Source of the DNA: Treponema sp.
Lineage (GTDB): Bacteria > Spirochaetota > Spirochaetia > Treponematales > Treponemataceae
NCBI GenBank assembly: GCA_017453705.1
Contig: JAFTEK010000309.1
Location: forward strand, 1-6,133
Direction of reading: 5' to 3'
DNA: 6,133 nt
The position numbers and the translations under genes are program-made. The notes beneath the pieces are model-generated. The model had not been told where the DNA came from and did not search any database. It saw only the letters and a list, made by a program, of their open reading frames with translations. Positions 6,121 to 6,133 of this stretch are shown here, one piece after another; positions within the stretch are counted from its first letter, which is position 1, and each line of letters starts with the position of its first letter.

Positions 6121-6133
6121 GCCAGCCAGTATA

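Overview
This window is almost entirely coding, with no gap longer than 21 bases between genes. It suggests a mid-GC bacterium with strong Shine-Dalgarno sites. The PadR / HAAS-type membrane protein / DUF4097 trio is a combination I associate mainly with Bacillota (Clostridia-like anaerobes). Gut or oral spirochaetes such as Treponema are also plausible, and the sequence alone does not settle it. I see no tRNA, rRNA, CRISPR array, insertion sequence or phage gene.

Left part (bases 1-1792, + strand): the C-terminal end of a PadR-family repressor, then a four-helix membrane protein with an N-terminal HAAS/permease-prefix-like domain, then a membrane-anchored DUF4097 protein built of VSGS-type repeats. 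Spacings are 17 and 21 bases and each downstream gene has a clear Shine-Dalgarno site, so they look like one operon. In such modules the PadR protein probably controls its own operon in response to an envelope or drug-type signal. The promoter and operator lie left of the window.

Right part (bases 6109-1779, - strand): a GumK-like GT-B glycosyltransferase, a GtrII-type polytopic glucosyltransferase, and a class I SAM-dependent methyltransferase of the METTL25/Methyltransf_32 type. The first two overlap by ATGA and the last two are 3 bases apart, which suggests tight translational coupling. The two glycosyltransferases probably act on a cell-surface glycan: one adds a sugar on the cytoplasmic side, the other decorates the polymer from the outer face of the membrane. 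The methyltransferase family is not a typical sugar methyltransferase family, so it may be a housekeeping gene attached to the operon.

The two operons converge, and their last genes overlap by 14 bases around an imperfect hairpin. I see no clearly new system. The items most worth checking are the conserved GumK catalytic residues in a non-xanthan context, the acidic repeat tail on that enzyme, the codon-use shift at the glycosyltransferase junction, and the overlapping convergent ends.
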